Origin: an uncultured Collinsella sp.
GTDB lineage: Bacteria; Actinomycetota; Coriobacteriia; Coriobacteriales; Coriobacteriaceae
NCBI GenBank assembly: GCA_900551205.1
Contig: URUW01000011.1
Location: forward strand, 1-19,683
Length of the DNA stretch: 19,683 nt
Direction of reading: 5' to 3'
Under the pieces are notes generated by a model. The model searched no databases. It saw only the letters and a list, made by a program, of their open reading frames with translations, and had not been told where the DNA came from. Position numbers and translations under genes: made by a program. Each line of letters starts with the position of its first letter. The stretch's first letter is position 1. Of this stretch, positions 1 to 7,640 are shown piece by piece.

Positions 1-28
1 GGCGGGCGCCGTTGTCTTGAAGACGAAA

Positions 29-60
29 TGATCCGTTTTCCTCCGTCCCCAAAGGAATCA
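29..60 (-). terminator. Hairpin directly after galT, GGGGACGG loop
   Basis: On the minus strand, immediately behind the galT stop, an imperfect inverted repeat pairs TGATTCCTTT with AAAACGGATCA around a GGGGACGG loop, and TTTCGTC follows. The stem is imperfect and the U-run short, so it may be a weak terminator or a REP-like element. It resembles the hairpins after two other genes in the window (5569-5607 and 14458-14494) that carry GGGACAGG in the loop. Confidence 0.4.
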
Positions 61-1689
61 TTACAGCGAGTCGATAAAGCGCTGTTGGGCGGCGCGGCCG
101 GCTTCATCCCACTTAAAGACGCCGGCGTTGTCGAGCACGTGGCCAAACACTACGCCGACTTCCTCGTGCAGGATGCCGATGGCGCTATCCGCCGTAAGCT
201 CGTCGGCGCGGCGGGCATAGACGTCCTCGGCCCACGCGGCATGGCTGCGGCAAAGGTCGTCGCCCTCGAGCGCACTGGCAAGGTCGTAGCTGGTATCGGC
301 TTTGGCTGCCAGCAGGTGCTCGCGGACAGCGCCGAGCTCGGGAACCAGGCGCGGCGGAAGAATAGCCAGGCCCATAACCTCGATCAGGCCGATGTTCTCC
401 TTCTTAATGTGGTGATACTCGGCATGCGGGTGGAAAACGCCCAGCGGATGCTCGTCGGTCGTGATATTGCAGCGAAGCGCCAGGTAGGCCTCGTAAATCT
501 CGCCGCCGGCGTTGCCGCGGGAGTCGACGCGGCGGATGACGGGCGTCACGGTGTTGTGCGCTACGCCGTCGGCCGTGTGCGCGATAACGCCCACAGACTC
601 GTCGGTCCACTCGCGCCAGGCGAGGATAATCTTCTCGGCAGCGTCGAGCAGCTGAGCGCGGTCATGCGAGCGCAGGCGCAGCACCGAGAGCGGCCACTGC
701 AGCACAGTGCCGGTGACCTGGTCAAAACCGGGCATGCTAAACTGCGAGACCTCGGTGGCATGCATCATGGGGAACTCGTGCGCGCCGCCCTGGAAGTGGT
801 CGTGCGACAGAATCGAGCCGCCCACGATAGGCAGGTCGGCGTTGGAGCCGATGAAGTAATGCGGGAACAGGTCCACAAAGTCGAGCAGGCAAGTCAGGCC
901 CTTGCGGTCGACGTGCATCGGACGATGCTCGGAGCTCATGGCAATGCAGTGCTCGTTAAAGTAGGCGTACGGGCTGTACTGGAAGCCCCAGCGCTCGCCG
1001 TTGAGCTGGATGGGGATAATGCGCAGGTTTTGGCGAGCGGGGTGAGCGCCGCCGTCGGCTGCGGCGGAGCGTCCGGGATAGCCCTCGTTTTCGATGCAGA
1101 GCTGGCAGGCGGGATACTTCTCGCCCGTGTTCTTGGCGGCACCTGCCGCGGCGATATCGCGCGGATCCTTCTCGGGCTTGGACAGGTTGATGGTGATCTC
1201 AAGATCGCCCCAGTTGGTGGGGGTGCTCCATTTGATGTTGCGCGCGATGGCGGCGCGGCGCACGTAGCCGGCGTCGCAGCACAGGCCGTAGAACCAGTCG
1301 GTCGCGGCGCGGGGCTCGTTGACGCCCATACGTCCGTTGAACTCTTCGTTTACAACCGAAGGCCTCGGCATGAGCGCACCCATGATGCGCATGGCGATGC
1401 GGTCGCGGCCTGACGCCGTGTCCTCGGCGGCACCGTTGGTAACGGCGGCCTCGGAAAGCGCGGCAAGCGTGCCTTCAAGATCAAAGTCGGGCAGGGTATT
1501 GGGGTGCAAGAGCGAGAGTTTCTCAACCTGGAGCGCCCAGGCCATATCGAGCGCGGGACCCGTAACGCCGATGCACTCCAGAATGGTGTTGTATGCCCAG
1601 ATGCGATCGTCCTGGCCGATCATCGATCGGTGGATGGCGTACTCGATCAGGTTCTGCGCAGCCTCGCGCACGTCGGTCATTACAGCCAT
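61..1689 (-). CDS. galT: UDP-glucose--hexose-1-phosphate uridylyltransferase, class II (GalT)
   Basis: Second gene of a galK-galT operon. It exchanges UMP between UDP-glucose and galactose-1-phosphate, giving glucose-1-phosphate and UDP-galactose in the cytoplasmic Leloir pathway. The 542-residue protein belongs to the larger class II (Firmicutes-type) GalT family. It shows the CQLC-x-EN segment near residues 195-201, the GFQYSPYAYFNEH block near 235-247, and the active-site SHDHFQGG motif near 295-302, whose second His should be the uridylylated residue. Two starts are possible. ATG 1689 has an AAGGGGG ribosome site about 10 bases upstream but overlaps galK by 10 bases. ATG 1680 (MTDV...) shares one base with the galK stop (TAATG), a classic coupling arrangement. 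Either way translation is coupled to galK. No galE lies in the window. Confidence 0.95.
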   Translation of the reverse strand: MAVMTDVREAAQNLIEYAIHRSMIGQDDRIWAYNTILECIGVTGPALDMAWALQVEKLSLLHPNTLPDFDLEGTLAALSEAAVTNGAAEDTASGRDRIAMRIMGALMPRPSVVNEEFNGRMGVNEPRAATDWFYGLCCDAGYVRRAAIARNIKWSTPTNWGDLEITINLSKPEKDPRDIAAAGAAKNTGEKYPACQLCIENEGYPGRSAAADGGAHPARQNLRIIPIQLNGERWGFQYSPYAYFNEHCIAMSSEHRPMHVDRKGLTCLLDFVDLFPHYFIGSNADLPIVGGSILSHDHFQGGAHEFPMMHATEVSQFSMPGFDQVTGTVLQWPLSVLRLRSHDRAQLLDAAEKIILAWREWTDESVGVIAHTADGVAHNTVTPVIRRVDSRGNAGGEIYEAYLALRCNITTDEHPLGVFHPHAEYHHIKKENIGLIEVMGLAILPPRLVPELGAVREHLLAAKADTSYDLASALEGDDLCRSHAAWAEDVYARRADELTADSAIGILHEEVGVVFGHVLDNAGVFKWDEAGRAAQQRFIDSL

Positions 1690-2885
1690 GCCGCATAAGC
1701 CCCCTTGTCAGAGATGGCGTAGTGACGGGCAGAGCCCTCGCCCAGCCAGCCGTTCATCTTGGCAATGAAGGTGTCGACCAGATCGAGCGGCACGAAGGCC
1801 TGGATGGTGCCACCAAAGCCGCCACCGTGAATGCGAACGGCGCCGCGGCCGTCGAGCACGTGCTCGGCCAGCGCCAAGGCATACATGGAAGGCTGTTCAG
1901 ATCCCAGCTTGGCAACGACATTCTGCAGGTACATGGCAGAGCTGGCGCCGGACTCGCGCGTCAGGGCCAGGAACTGGTCAATGTCGCCAGCGTTGAGCGC
2001 TGCCCAGCGCTTGTCGACCAGGCCGTTCTCGTACCAGTAGTGAACGGCGCGCAGGCAGGCGCGGTCGCCCAGCTTGGCGCGCAGCTCGGGGAGTTTAGCG
2101 TCAAAGTCGGCAACGTCGACCTCGCACAGGCGTGCCTTGCCAAACTCGGCGGCGACGTCCTGCATCTCGCGCGGAACGGCGGCGTAGTCGTCGGTAGCTG
2201 CCACATGGTCGGCGCCAACCTTAACGAGCACAAGCGCATAACCGTGATCCTCAAAGTTGAGCTCGAGCTTTTGGGTCTTAGGCTGAGCCTGATCCTCAAA
2301 GTTCATGTAGGCAAGGCCGCCCAGGCACACGGCGGCTTGGTCCATCAGACCGCAGGGCTTGCCGTAGTAGTTGTTCTCGGTGCGCTGGCTCATCTGCGCA
2401 AGCGCGACGGGCTCAATGGCGGGCGCGCCCCAGAGGGTTTCCATGGCACGACCGTATGCGGCCTCGACGGCAGCGGAGCTGGAAAGGCCGCCGCCCGAGG
2501 GAACGGAGCAGGTGAAGGCGAAGTCGAAGCCTTGGGGCTCAACACCAAGCGCTGCGACCTCGTGGGCCATACCACGCACGAGGCTTGCGGACGTGCCTTT
2601 CTCGGACTCTTGAATATCCAGCGTGTCGAGCGTGATCTCAAACGTAGGATAGCCCTCGTCGGCGACGCGAATCTTGTTGGAGTCGGTTGCCACGGCGATG
2701 CCGTCAACGGCGACATCGAGCGAGCCGGCGATAACGTGGCCACCCTCGTGGTCGGTGTGGTTGCCGCTGATCTCGGAGCGGCCGGGCGCGTGCACGTAGA
2801 GCACCTGGCGGTCGCCGATGGGGCCAAACTCCTCCTCAAACAGCTTGGTGAGTGTGGCGAGTGTCTTTTCGTCGGGGGTGGTCAT
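1680..2885 (-). CDS. galK: Galactokinase (GalK)
   Basis: Phosphorylates galactose to galactose-1-phosphate with ATP, the first Leloir step. The 401-residue protein is a GHMP kinase of normal length. The galactokinase signature is at residues 35-48 (GRSEISGNHTDHEG), the phosphate-binding loop PSGGGLSSSAA at 129-139, the catalytic Asp in CGLMDQ at about 182, and GGGFGG near the C-terminus. The signature has Asn where the classical GEHTDY motif has Glu; I recall a similar variant in clostridial galactokinases. The reading frame is open 24 codons further upstream, but ATG 2885 is chosen because AAGGAAAGGA lies just before it. Its stop overlaps the galT start. Expression is probably controlled by the divergent LacI-family protein through the operators at 2930-3007. 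Confidence 0.95.
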   Translation of the reverse strand: MTTPDEKTLATLTKLFEEEFGPIGDRQVLYVHAPGRSEISGNHTDHEGGHVIAGSLDVAVDGIAVATDSNKIRVADEGYPTFEITLDTLDIQESEKGTSASLVRGMAHEVAALGVEPQGFDFAFTCSVPSGGGLSSSAAVEAAYGRAMETLWGAPAIEPVALAQMSQRTENNYYGKPCGLMDQAAVCLGGLAYMNFEDQAQPKTQKLELNFEDHGYALVLVKVGADHVAATDDYAAVPREMQDVAAEFGKARLCEVDVADFDAKLPELRAKLGDRACLRAVHYWYENGLVDKRWAALNAGDIDQFLALTRESGASSAMYLQNVVAKLGSEQPSMYALALAEHVLDGRGAVRIHGGGFGGTIQAFVPLDLVDTFIAKMNGWLGEGSARHYAISDKGAYAAWL

Positions 2886-2929
2886 GAGGGTCCTTTCCTT
2901 GGCGCATACTGACGAGTTTTCCGTCGTAG

Positions 2930-2943
2930 TGAGTACGTTAACA
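2930..2943 (+). promoter_or_regulatory. LacI-type operator copy 1 (galK side)
   Basis: TGAGTACGTTAACA, a 14-bp pseudo-palindrome with a central CG, typical in shape of LacI-family operators. It lies about 45 bases upstream of the galK start, where a repressor would block transcription. It is one of three near-identical copies in this divergent intergenic region. Confidence 0.6.
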
Positions 2944-2993
2944 ATCTGAAGCGGCATAAACTCAGCATCTACGATGCCGCACGTTACGGGCTA

Positions 2994-3007
2994 TGTTAAC
3001 GTACTCA
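2994..3007 (-). promoter_or_regulatory. LacI-type operator copy 2
   Basis: TGTTAACGTACTCA on the plus strand is the exact reverse complement of operator copy 1. The centres of copies 1 and 2 are 64 bp apart, about six helical turns, compatible with a looped repressor tetramer or two dimers on one DNA face. Confidence 0.6.
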
Positions 3008-3116
3008 TAACACAACACTTATCACTTTTTGAGAATCTGGTAATCGGTAGAAATTCAGCCGTGAACGGTACTGCCGTATGGACTTATAAAGCAGAAGAGA
3101 TGCAGATAGAAAAAGT

Positions 3117-3130
3117 AGAGTACGTTAACA
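3117..3130 (+). promoter_or_regulatory. LacI-type operator copy 3 (lacI-family gene side)
   Basis: AGAGTACGTTAACA matches copy 1 at 13 of 14 bases. It sits about 95 bases upstream of the regulator gene and about 27 bases downstream of a possible -10 box (TATAAA, 3085-3090), the right place for autorepression. Confidence 0.55.
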
Positions 3131-3223
3131 TGCGTCCGACGATAGCGGGCCTCGGCGCGGGATGTATTTCTGCCCGGGCCGGCATTCACGCTATTCAGAT
3201 CTCTCAAGGGTGAAGGTGATCCT

Positions 3224-4255
3224 GTGGCAAGGCGCCCGTCCAACGATACCAGTTCGCGTCCGGTCTCCATGGCCGACGTCGCCCGCGCTGCTGGCGTTTC
3301 GCAGCAGACGGTTTCGCGCGTCGCCAACGGCTTGCCCAACGTTAACGAACAGACGCGCCAGCGCGTGCAGGCCGCTATGCAAGAGCTTGGCTTTCGTCCG
3401 AGTTATGCCGGTCGCTCGCTGCGCGACGGCCGTTACCATTCGGTCGGCCTGTGCGTCAACGATGTCACCAAGTTTGGCAACCTTACGATGATCGACGGCA
3501 TTGCCAGCGCGGCCCGCGAGCGCGGCTGCGCCATCACGCTGGTCGAGATGTCCAAGACCGAGGAGTTTTCGCTTGCCGAGGCCACGCGTCGTATGGCCGC
3601 GCTGCCCGTGGACGGTATCATCATCGGCATGAGTCGCATGGCGCCCGATTTTGAGACGTTCGATCCGTTGCCGGGCATTGGAACGGTCATCGTTACCATG
3701 TACGCGCATCCGCGCGTGACCACGGTCGATTCCGACCATTACGGCTGCTCGCTATTGCTTATGGATCATCTGTTTGAGCTGGGGCACGAGCAGATTCGCT
3801 ATATTGGCGGCCCGTCGTTCTCGGTCGACGAGCAATTTCGTCGCGCCGGTTGGCAGGATGCGCTCGAGCGTAAGCACATTAAGCCGCAGGCGCCACTCGA
3901 GGGCGACTGGTCTGCCAACAGCGGCTACGAGGCCGCTCGGTACCTGGCTGAGCACGACCGCACCATGACGGCGATTTATGCGGCAAACGACCAAATGGCA
4001 AACGGCGCCATCGCCGCGCTGCGCGATAGCGGCTTGCGCGTGCCCGAGGACGTGAGCGTGGTGGGCGTTGATGACTCGCTCGACGACTTTGTCGCACATA
4101 ACGAGCTCACGACTGTCCGATTCGATTTGCATCAGCGTGGACGCGAGGTATTCGAGCATGCGGTTCCCAAGGCGGGGGCGTCGGACAGGCCCGTCGCCAT
4201 TCGCATTCCCGGTCAGCTCATCGTTCGGCATACCACGGCAGCTCCGCGCGCATAG
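3224..4255 (+). CDS. LacI/GalR-family transcriptional regulator
   Basis: DNA-binding sugar-responsive regulator of 343 residues, the usual family length. The N-terminal LacI helix-turn-helix covers about residues 15-65 (VSMADVARAAGVSQQTVSRVANG, then RPSYAGRSLRDGR as the hinge helix). The rest is a periplasmic-binding-protein-like effector domain (about 70-340) with typical GGPSF...R..GW and VVGVDDS segments. The start is a GTG with AAGGTG five bases upstream. The gene diverges from galK-galT, and three LacI-type operators lie between them, so it most likely represses galactose catabolism and itself. The inducer is inferred to be galactose or a derivative; this is not visible in the sequence. 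Confidence 0.9.
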   Translation: MARRPSNDTSSRPVSMADVARAAGVSQQTVSRVANGLPNVNEQTRQRVQAAMQELGFRPSYAGRSLRDGRYHSVGLCVNDVTKFGNLTMIDGIASAARERGCAITLVEMSKTEEFSLAEATRRMAALPVDGIIIGMSRMAPDFETFDPLPGIGTVIVTMYAHPRVTTVDSDHYGCSLLLMDHLFELGHEQIRYIGGPSFSVDEQFRRAGWQDALERKHIKPQAPLEGDWSANSGYEAARYLAEHDRTMTAIYAANDQMANGAIAALRDSGLRVPEDVSVVGVDDSLDDFVAHNELTTVRFDLHQRGREVFEHAVPKAGASDRPVAIRIPGQLIVRHTTAAPRA

Positions 4256-4341
4256 TTTTCGCAGGTCAACGGCTTGGCGTTGCGCTTCAATAACAATCGG
4301 TAAGGATGCTGGCAGATAGCCGTGGCTATAAAGGTGAGTGC

Positions 4342-4368
4342 TATGATAGACGGGTTCATTTGTCTATC
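4342..4368 (+). promoter_or_regulatory. Possible -10 box overlapping a GATAGAC palindrome upstream of the flavodiiron gene
   Basis: A TATGAT hexamer (4342-4347) overlaps GATAGAC (4345-4351), which is repeated inverted as GTCTATC (4362-4368) with a 10-base spacer. The palindrome ends two bases before the AGGAGG ribosome site (4370-4375). It could be a repressor operator over the promoter, or an RNA hairpin affecting the ribosome site. No convincing -35 box was found. Confidence 0.35.
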
Positions 4369-4384
4369 TAGGAGGCTTTGCCTG

Positions 4385-5545
4385 ATGGAGATCACCAAGG
4401 ATATCCGCTACATTGGCGTTGACGATCACGACATTGACCTGTTCGAGGGCCAGTACGATGTGTCCGAGAACGGTATGGCATACAACAGCTACGTTATCTT
4501 GGGCGAGAAGATCGCTGTCGCCGATTCGGTCGATGGCGGTTTTGTCGACGAGTGGCTCGGCAACCTCGAGGCCGTGCTCGACGGTCGCACGCCCGACTAC
4601 CTGGTCATCCATCACATGGAGCCCGATCACTCCGCCGGCATCGCCGCCTTTATGGAGCGCTATCCCCAGGCGCAGATTGTGGCAAGCATGGGCGCCTTCC
4701 GCATGATGGTCAACTACTTTGGCACGGACTACCCCGAGCGCAAGATGGTTGTCAAAGAGGGCGACGTGCTCGACCTGGGCGGCCACAGCCTGACCTTCGT
4801 TGGCGCCCCCAACGTTCACTGGCCCGAGGTGCTGTTCTCCTACGAGGCCACCGACAAGGTGCTCTTTAGTGCCGACGGCTTTGGCAAGTTTGGCGCCAAC
4901 GACATCGAGGATCCGGAAGGGTGGGCATGCGAGGCGCGCCGTTACTACTTTGGTATCGTGGGCAAGTTCGGCAAATTTGTGCAGGCCGTGCTTAAGAAGG
5001 CCGCCGATCTGGACATTCAGATTATCTGCCCGCTTCACGGCCCCGTGCTGACCGAGAACCTGGGTTATTACCTCGACACCTACAACACCTGGTCGAGCTA
5101 TCAGCCCGAGGACGAGGGCATCACCATTGCCTACGCGAGCGTCTACGGCCATCTGAAGGCTGCCGTTGAGGAGCTTGCATCTGCGCTTGAGGCTCGCGGC
5201 CAGAAGGTTTCCGTCTTTGACCTGGCTCGCGACGACATGGCCGAGGCCGTTGAGGATGCGTTCCGCTATGACCGTCTGGTACTCGCTTCCATCACCTATC
5301 AGGGCGAGATCTTCCCATTCATGAGCACCTTCATCCACACGCTCGCCGAGCATGCCTACCAGAACCGTACGGTGGCGCTCGTCGAGGGCGGCTCCTGGGC
5401 GCCCGCAGCTGCCAAGATTATGACCAAGGAGCTCGAGGGTATGAAGGACATCACCCTGACGCAGAACAAGGTGACCGTCCTGGGTTCGCTCAACGACGCC
5501 TCGCGCGCTCAGATCGAGGCCCTCGCTGACGAGCTCTCCAAGTAG
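4385..5545 (+). CDS. Flavodiiron protein (FprA-type A flavoprotein; O2/NO reductase)
   Basis: Cytoplasmic flavodiiron protein of 386 residues, the usual length for the two-domain class. These enzymes reduce O2 to water or NO to N2O in anaerobes. The metallo-beta-lactamase-like domain (about 1-240) has all diiron ligands in place: His77, Glu79 and Asp81 in HHMEPDH, His145, Asp164 and His218. The flavodoxin domain (about 245-386) begins ITIAYASVYGHLKAA, the FMN phosphate loop. ATG 4385 is chosen over an upstream in-frame ATG because AGGAGG (4370-4375) precedes it by nine bases. No rubredoxin gene or fused rubredoxin is present, so the electron donor is encoded elsewhere. The gene stands alone and ends in a strong terminator. 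Whether it prefers O2 or NO cannot be read from the sequence. Confidence 0.93.
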   Translation: MEITKDIRYIGVDDHDIDLFEGQYDVSENGMAYNSYVILGEKIAVADSVDGGFVDEWLGNLEAVLDGRTPDYLVIHHMEPDHSAGIAAFMERYPQAQIVASMGAFRMMVNYFGTDYPERKMVVKEGDVLDLGGHSLTFVGAPNVHWPEVLFSYEATDKVLFSADGFGKFGANDIEDPEGWACEARRYYFGIVGKFGKFVQAVLKKAADLDIQIICPLHGPVLTENLGYYLDTYNTWSSYQPEDEGITIAYASVYGHLKAAVEELASALEARGQKVSVFDLARDDMAEAVEDAFRYDRLVLASITYQGEIFPFMSTFIHTLAEHAYQNRTVALVEGGSWAPAAAKIMTKELEGMKDITLTQNKVTVLGSLNDASRAQIEALADELSK

Positions 5546-5568
5546 CGATACGTTCACGTTTAACGCTC

Positions 5569-5607
5569 AAACCACCACAAAGGGGACAGGCACCTTTGTG
5601 GTGGTTT
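5569..5607 (+). terminator. Strong hairpin terminator with GGGGACAGG loop
   Basis: A perfect 15-bp stem (AAACCACCACAAAGG, 5569-5583, against 5593-5607) followed by a T-run closes the flavodiiron gene. It lies between convergent genes and could also stop the minus-strand deoR transcript, though with fewer U residues on that side. The loop region carries GGGACAGG, shared with hairpins behind other genes here. Confidence 0.9.
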
Positions 5608-5611
5608 TTGT

Positions 5612-6415
5612 TTAAGCGCCGGCGATGAGGAGATTTGGGCGGGCGTTGTCGACGATCTCGGCGATTGAGGTGGCGACGGCGTGATCGGGGTCACGGTCCA
5701 TCACGATGGCGTTGACGTCGGTCAGCTCGGCAAAGCGGTACATGCCACGTCCGTTGACCTTACTGGCGTCCATGAGGGCGATACTTTGGCGGGCGGCACC
5801 GGCCATAGCCGCTTTGGTCTCGGCCATCTGCGGAAAGTCGGTCGTAAAGCCGCAGCCGGGAACGAAAGCGCCAGGGCACATGACGGCAAGATCGGCGTGG
5901 ACCATTTGGAGCGCCTGCATGGTAAGTGGGCCGTACAGATAGCGATGGCCTTTGCGCAGTGCCCCGCCCAGCATGACGACATCGACTGAGGGCATGCTCT
6001 CGTCGATGTAATCGGCAATGGTAATGTCGGCCGTGATGACGGTGATGCCATCGCGCTGGTCGAGGAGCCGAACGAACTCGAGTGCCGTGGTGCCGGAGTC
6101 GACAAGCACCGTGTCGCCGTCGTTAACAAGCCTGATAGCGCTTTGGGCAATGGCTTGCTTGGCGGCAACGTTGACGTTGATGCGGCGATCCTGCGTGGAG
6201 ACGGTTAGGCGTTTGTGGAGCGACACGGCGCCGCCGTGCGTGCGGCGCAACTTGCCGGACTCGGCTAGCGCGTCCAGGTCGGCGCGGGCGGTGACGGAGG
6301 ATACGCCAAAGGTCTGGGCGATTTCTGCCACCTGCACAGAGGCGTTATGTTCAAGCATCTCCATGATGGCGGCGCGTCGCTCATCGGCGAAAGCTCGGGT
6401 TGTTGCGTGGGCCAT
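5612..6415 (-). CDS. DeoR-family transcriptional regulator of sugar metabolism
   Basis: Regulator of 267 residues with the standard DeoR layout. An N-terminal winged helix-turn-helix covers about residues 12-65 (RRAAIMEMLEHNASVQVAEIAQTFGVSSVTARADLDAL, then GKLRRTHGGAV). The C-terminal DeoR sensor domain, related to sugar isomerases and usually binding a phosphosugar, includes DGDTVLVDSGTTALEF near residues 98-113. ATG 6415 has GGATGGAG upstream. The gene diverges from the ketose-bisphosphate aldolase across a 334-base intergenic region, so it probably controls that gene and itself; the effector is unknown. Confidence 0.88.
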   Translation of the reverse strand: MAHATTRAFADERRAAIMEMLEHNASVQVAEIAQTFGVSSVTARADLDALAESGKLRRTHGGAVSLHKRLTVSTQDRRINVNVAAKQAIAQSAIRLVNDGDTVLVDSGTTALEFVRLLDQRDGITVITADITIADYIDESMPSVDVVMLGGALRKGHRYLYGPLTMQALQMVHADLAVMCPGAFVPGCGFTTDFPQMAETKAAMAGAARQSIALMDASKVNGRGMYRFAELTDVNAIVMDRDPDHAVATSIAEIVDNARPNLLIAGA

Positions 6416-6749
6416 AGCTGCTCCATCCTCAGCCTAAATTTGCAGGAATTGTGTTGAGTCTATTTTCGTTCATTTTCTTTTTGAGCAAGTAAACGCCTTT
6501 CGATTACTTATCTTTTCTATAAAAGAAAGATGATTCGCTTGAAAACGGTAATGTCGGATAGGGGAATTTAGCCTGAATCCCTTCCGTTTGCTTTTCAAAA
6601 ACGAGCGTTTTGGCCTGCGTGCCGGCGATATCTCGTACATGCGACAGATGCGATTTTCATACAATGGGCGCAGCAAAACGCAAGGAATAGGCTTTGCGGA
6701 CACGTACGCCCGATGTCCAGATGCGGGCGAGGGAGAGGAGCAAACGCTC
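6416..6749. promoter_or_regulatory. Divergent intergenic region between deoR-type gene and aldolase
   Basis: This AT-richer stretch contains three things. ATTTTC is repeated directly with a 10-bp period (6462-6467 and 6472-6477), the kind of phased direct repeat DeoR proteins often bind. A perfect inverted repeat TCTTTT-CTAT-AAAAGA lies at 6511-6526. A TACAAT box (6660-6665) is a plausible -10 for the aldolase with no clear -35. The aldolase leader would then be about 78 bases. No gene is visible here. Confidence 0.35.
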
Positions 6750-7607
6750 ATGGCACTTGTTACCACCGAAAAGATGCTCAAGGACGCTCAGGCCGGCCAC
6801 TACGCCGTCGGCGCTTTCAACGTCGAGAACCTCGAGTTTGTTATGGCCGTTCTGGCCGCCGCCGAGGAGACCAAGTCCCCCGTCATCATGCAGACCACCC
6901 CGGGCACCATCAAGACCGCTGGCCTGGATTACTTCTACGGCATGGTCAAGGCTGCCGCCGAGCGCGCTTCCGTGCCCGTCGCTCTGCACCTCGATCACGG
7001 CGATGGCTATGACCGCTGCATGCAAGCTTTCCGCACGGGCTACACTTCCGTCATGATCGACGGCTCGCACGAGTCCTTCGAGGATAACATCGCCCTGACC
7101 AAGTCCGTCGCCGACGCTGGCCGCGCCATGGGTGTGCCCGTCGAGGCTGAGCTTGGTAAGGTTGGCGGCAAGGAGGACGACGGTCCCGCGGTTGAGGGCG
7201 AGAGCCCCTACACCGATCCTGCCGAGGCCAAGGAGTTCGTTGAGCGCACCGGCTGCACCTCGCTGGCCATTGGCGTTGGCACCAGCCACGGCGTGTACAC
7301 GAGCGATCCTCACATCGAGCAGTCCGTGGTCAAGGCCATCCGCGACGCCGTCGACGTGCCGCTGGTTCTGCACGGCACTTCCGGTGTGCCCGATGAGCAG
7401 GTCGCCGAGGCCGTGAAGAACGGCATCTGCAAGGTTAACTACGCCACCGAGCTGCGTCAGGCCTACACCAAGGGCTTCATGGCCTACATGGCCGAGAACC
7501 CCGCCTGCTTCGATCCCAAGAAGCCGGCCAAGGAGGGCATGCGCGAGATTACCGAGCTGGTTAAGATCCGCATGACCAACCTCAACTCCGTGGGCAAAGC
7601 AGAGTAA
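6750..7607 (+). CDS. Class II ketose-1,6-bisphosphate aldolase (fructose-/tagatose-bisphosphate, GatY/KbaY/Fba type)
   Basis: Zinc-dependent aldolase of 285 residues, normal for the family. It splits a ketohexose-1,6-bisphosphate into dihydroxyacetone phosphate and glyceraldehyde-3-phosphate. Catalytic Asp82 and zinc ligand His83 are in HLDHGDGYD; the other expected zinc ligands are His180 (GTSHGVY) and His208 (LVLHGTSG). VMIDGSH and VEAELGKVGGKEDD are also present. TPGTIKTAGLDYF, GVGTSHGVYTSDP and GICKVNYATELRQA look closer to GatY/KbaY than to Bacillus FbaA, but sequence alone does not separate fructose from tagatose specificity. ATG 6750 is chosen because GAGGAG lies nine bases upstream, although the frame is open 54 codons further up. 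The divergent DeoR-type gene suggests carbohydrate-responsive control. Confidence 0.92.
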   Translation: MALVTTEKMLKDAQAGHYAVGAFNVENLEFVMAVLAAAEETKSPVIMQTTPGTIKTAGLDYFYGMVKAAAERASVPVALHLDHGDGYDRCMQAFRTGYTSVMIDGSHESFEDNIALTKSVADAGRAMGVPVEAELGKVGGKEDDGPAVEGESPYTDPAEAKEFVERTGCTSLAIGVGTSHGVYTSDPHIEQSVVKAIRDAVDVPLVLHGTSGVPDEQVAEAVKNGICKVNYATELRQAYTKGFMAYMAENPACFDPKKPAKEGMREITELVKIRMTNLNSVGKAE

Positions 7608-7640
7608 CAGCAAGGGTACTCCGACTCGCTACATATCCCG

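Noticed and set aside
28..1413. Long plus-strand ORF (461 codons) opposite galT
   Set aside because: It is antisense to a clear class II GalT; composition is the Ala/Gly/Val-rich shadow typical of GC-rich genes and no motif is visible.
1593..2912. 439-codon plus-strand ORF opposite galK
   Set aside because: Mirror frame of galK without ribosome site or recognisable domain.
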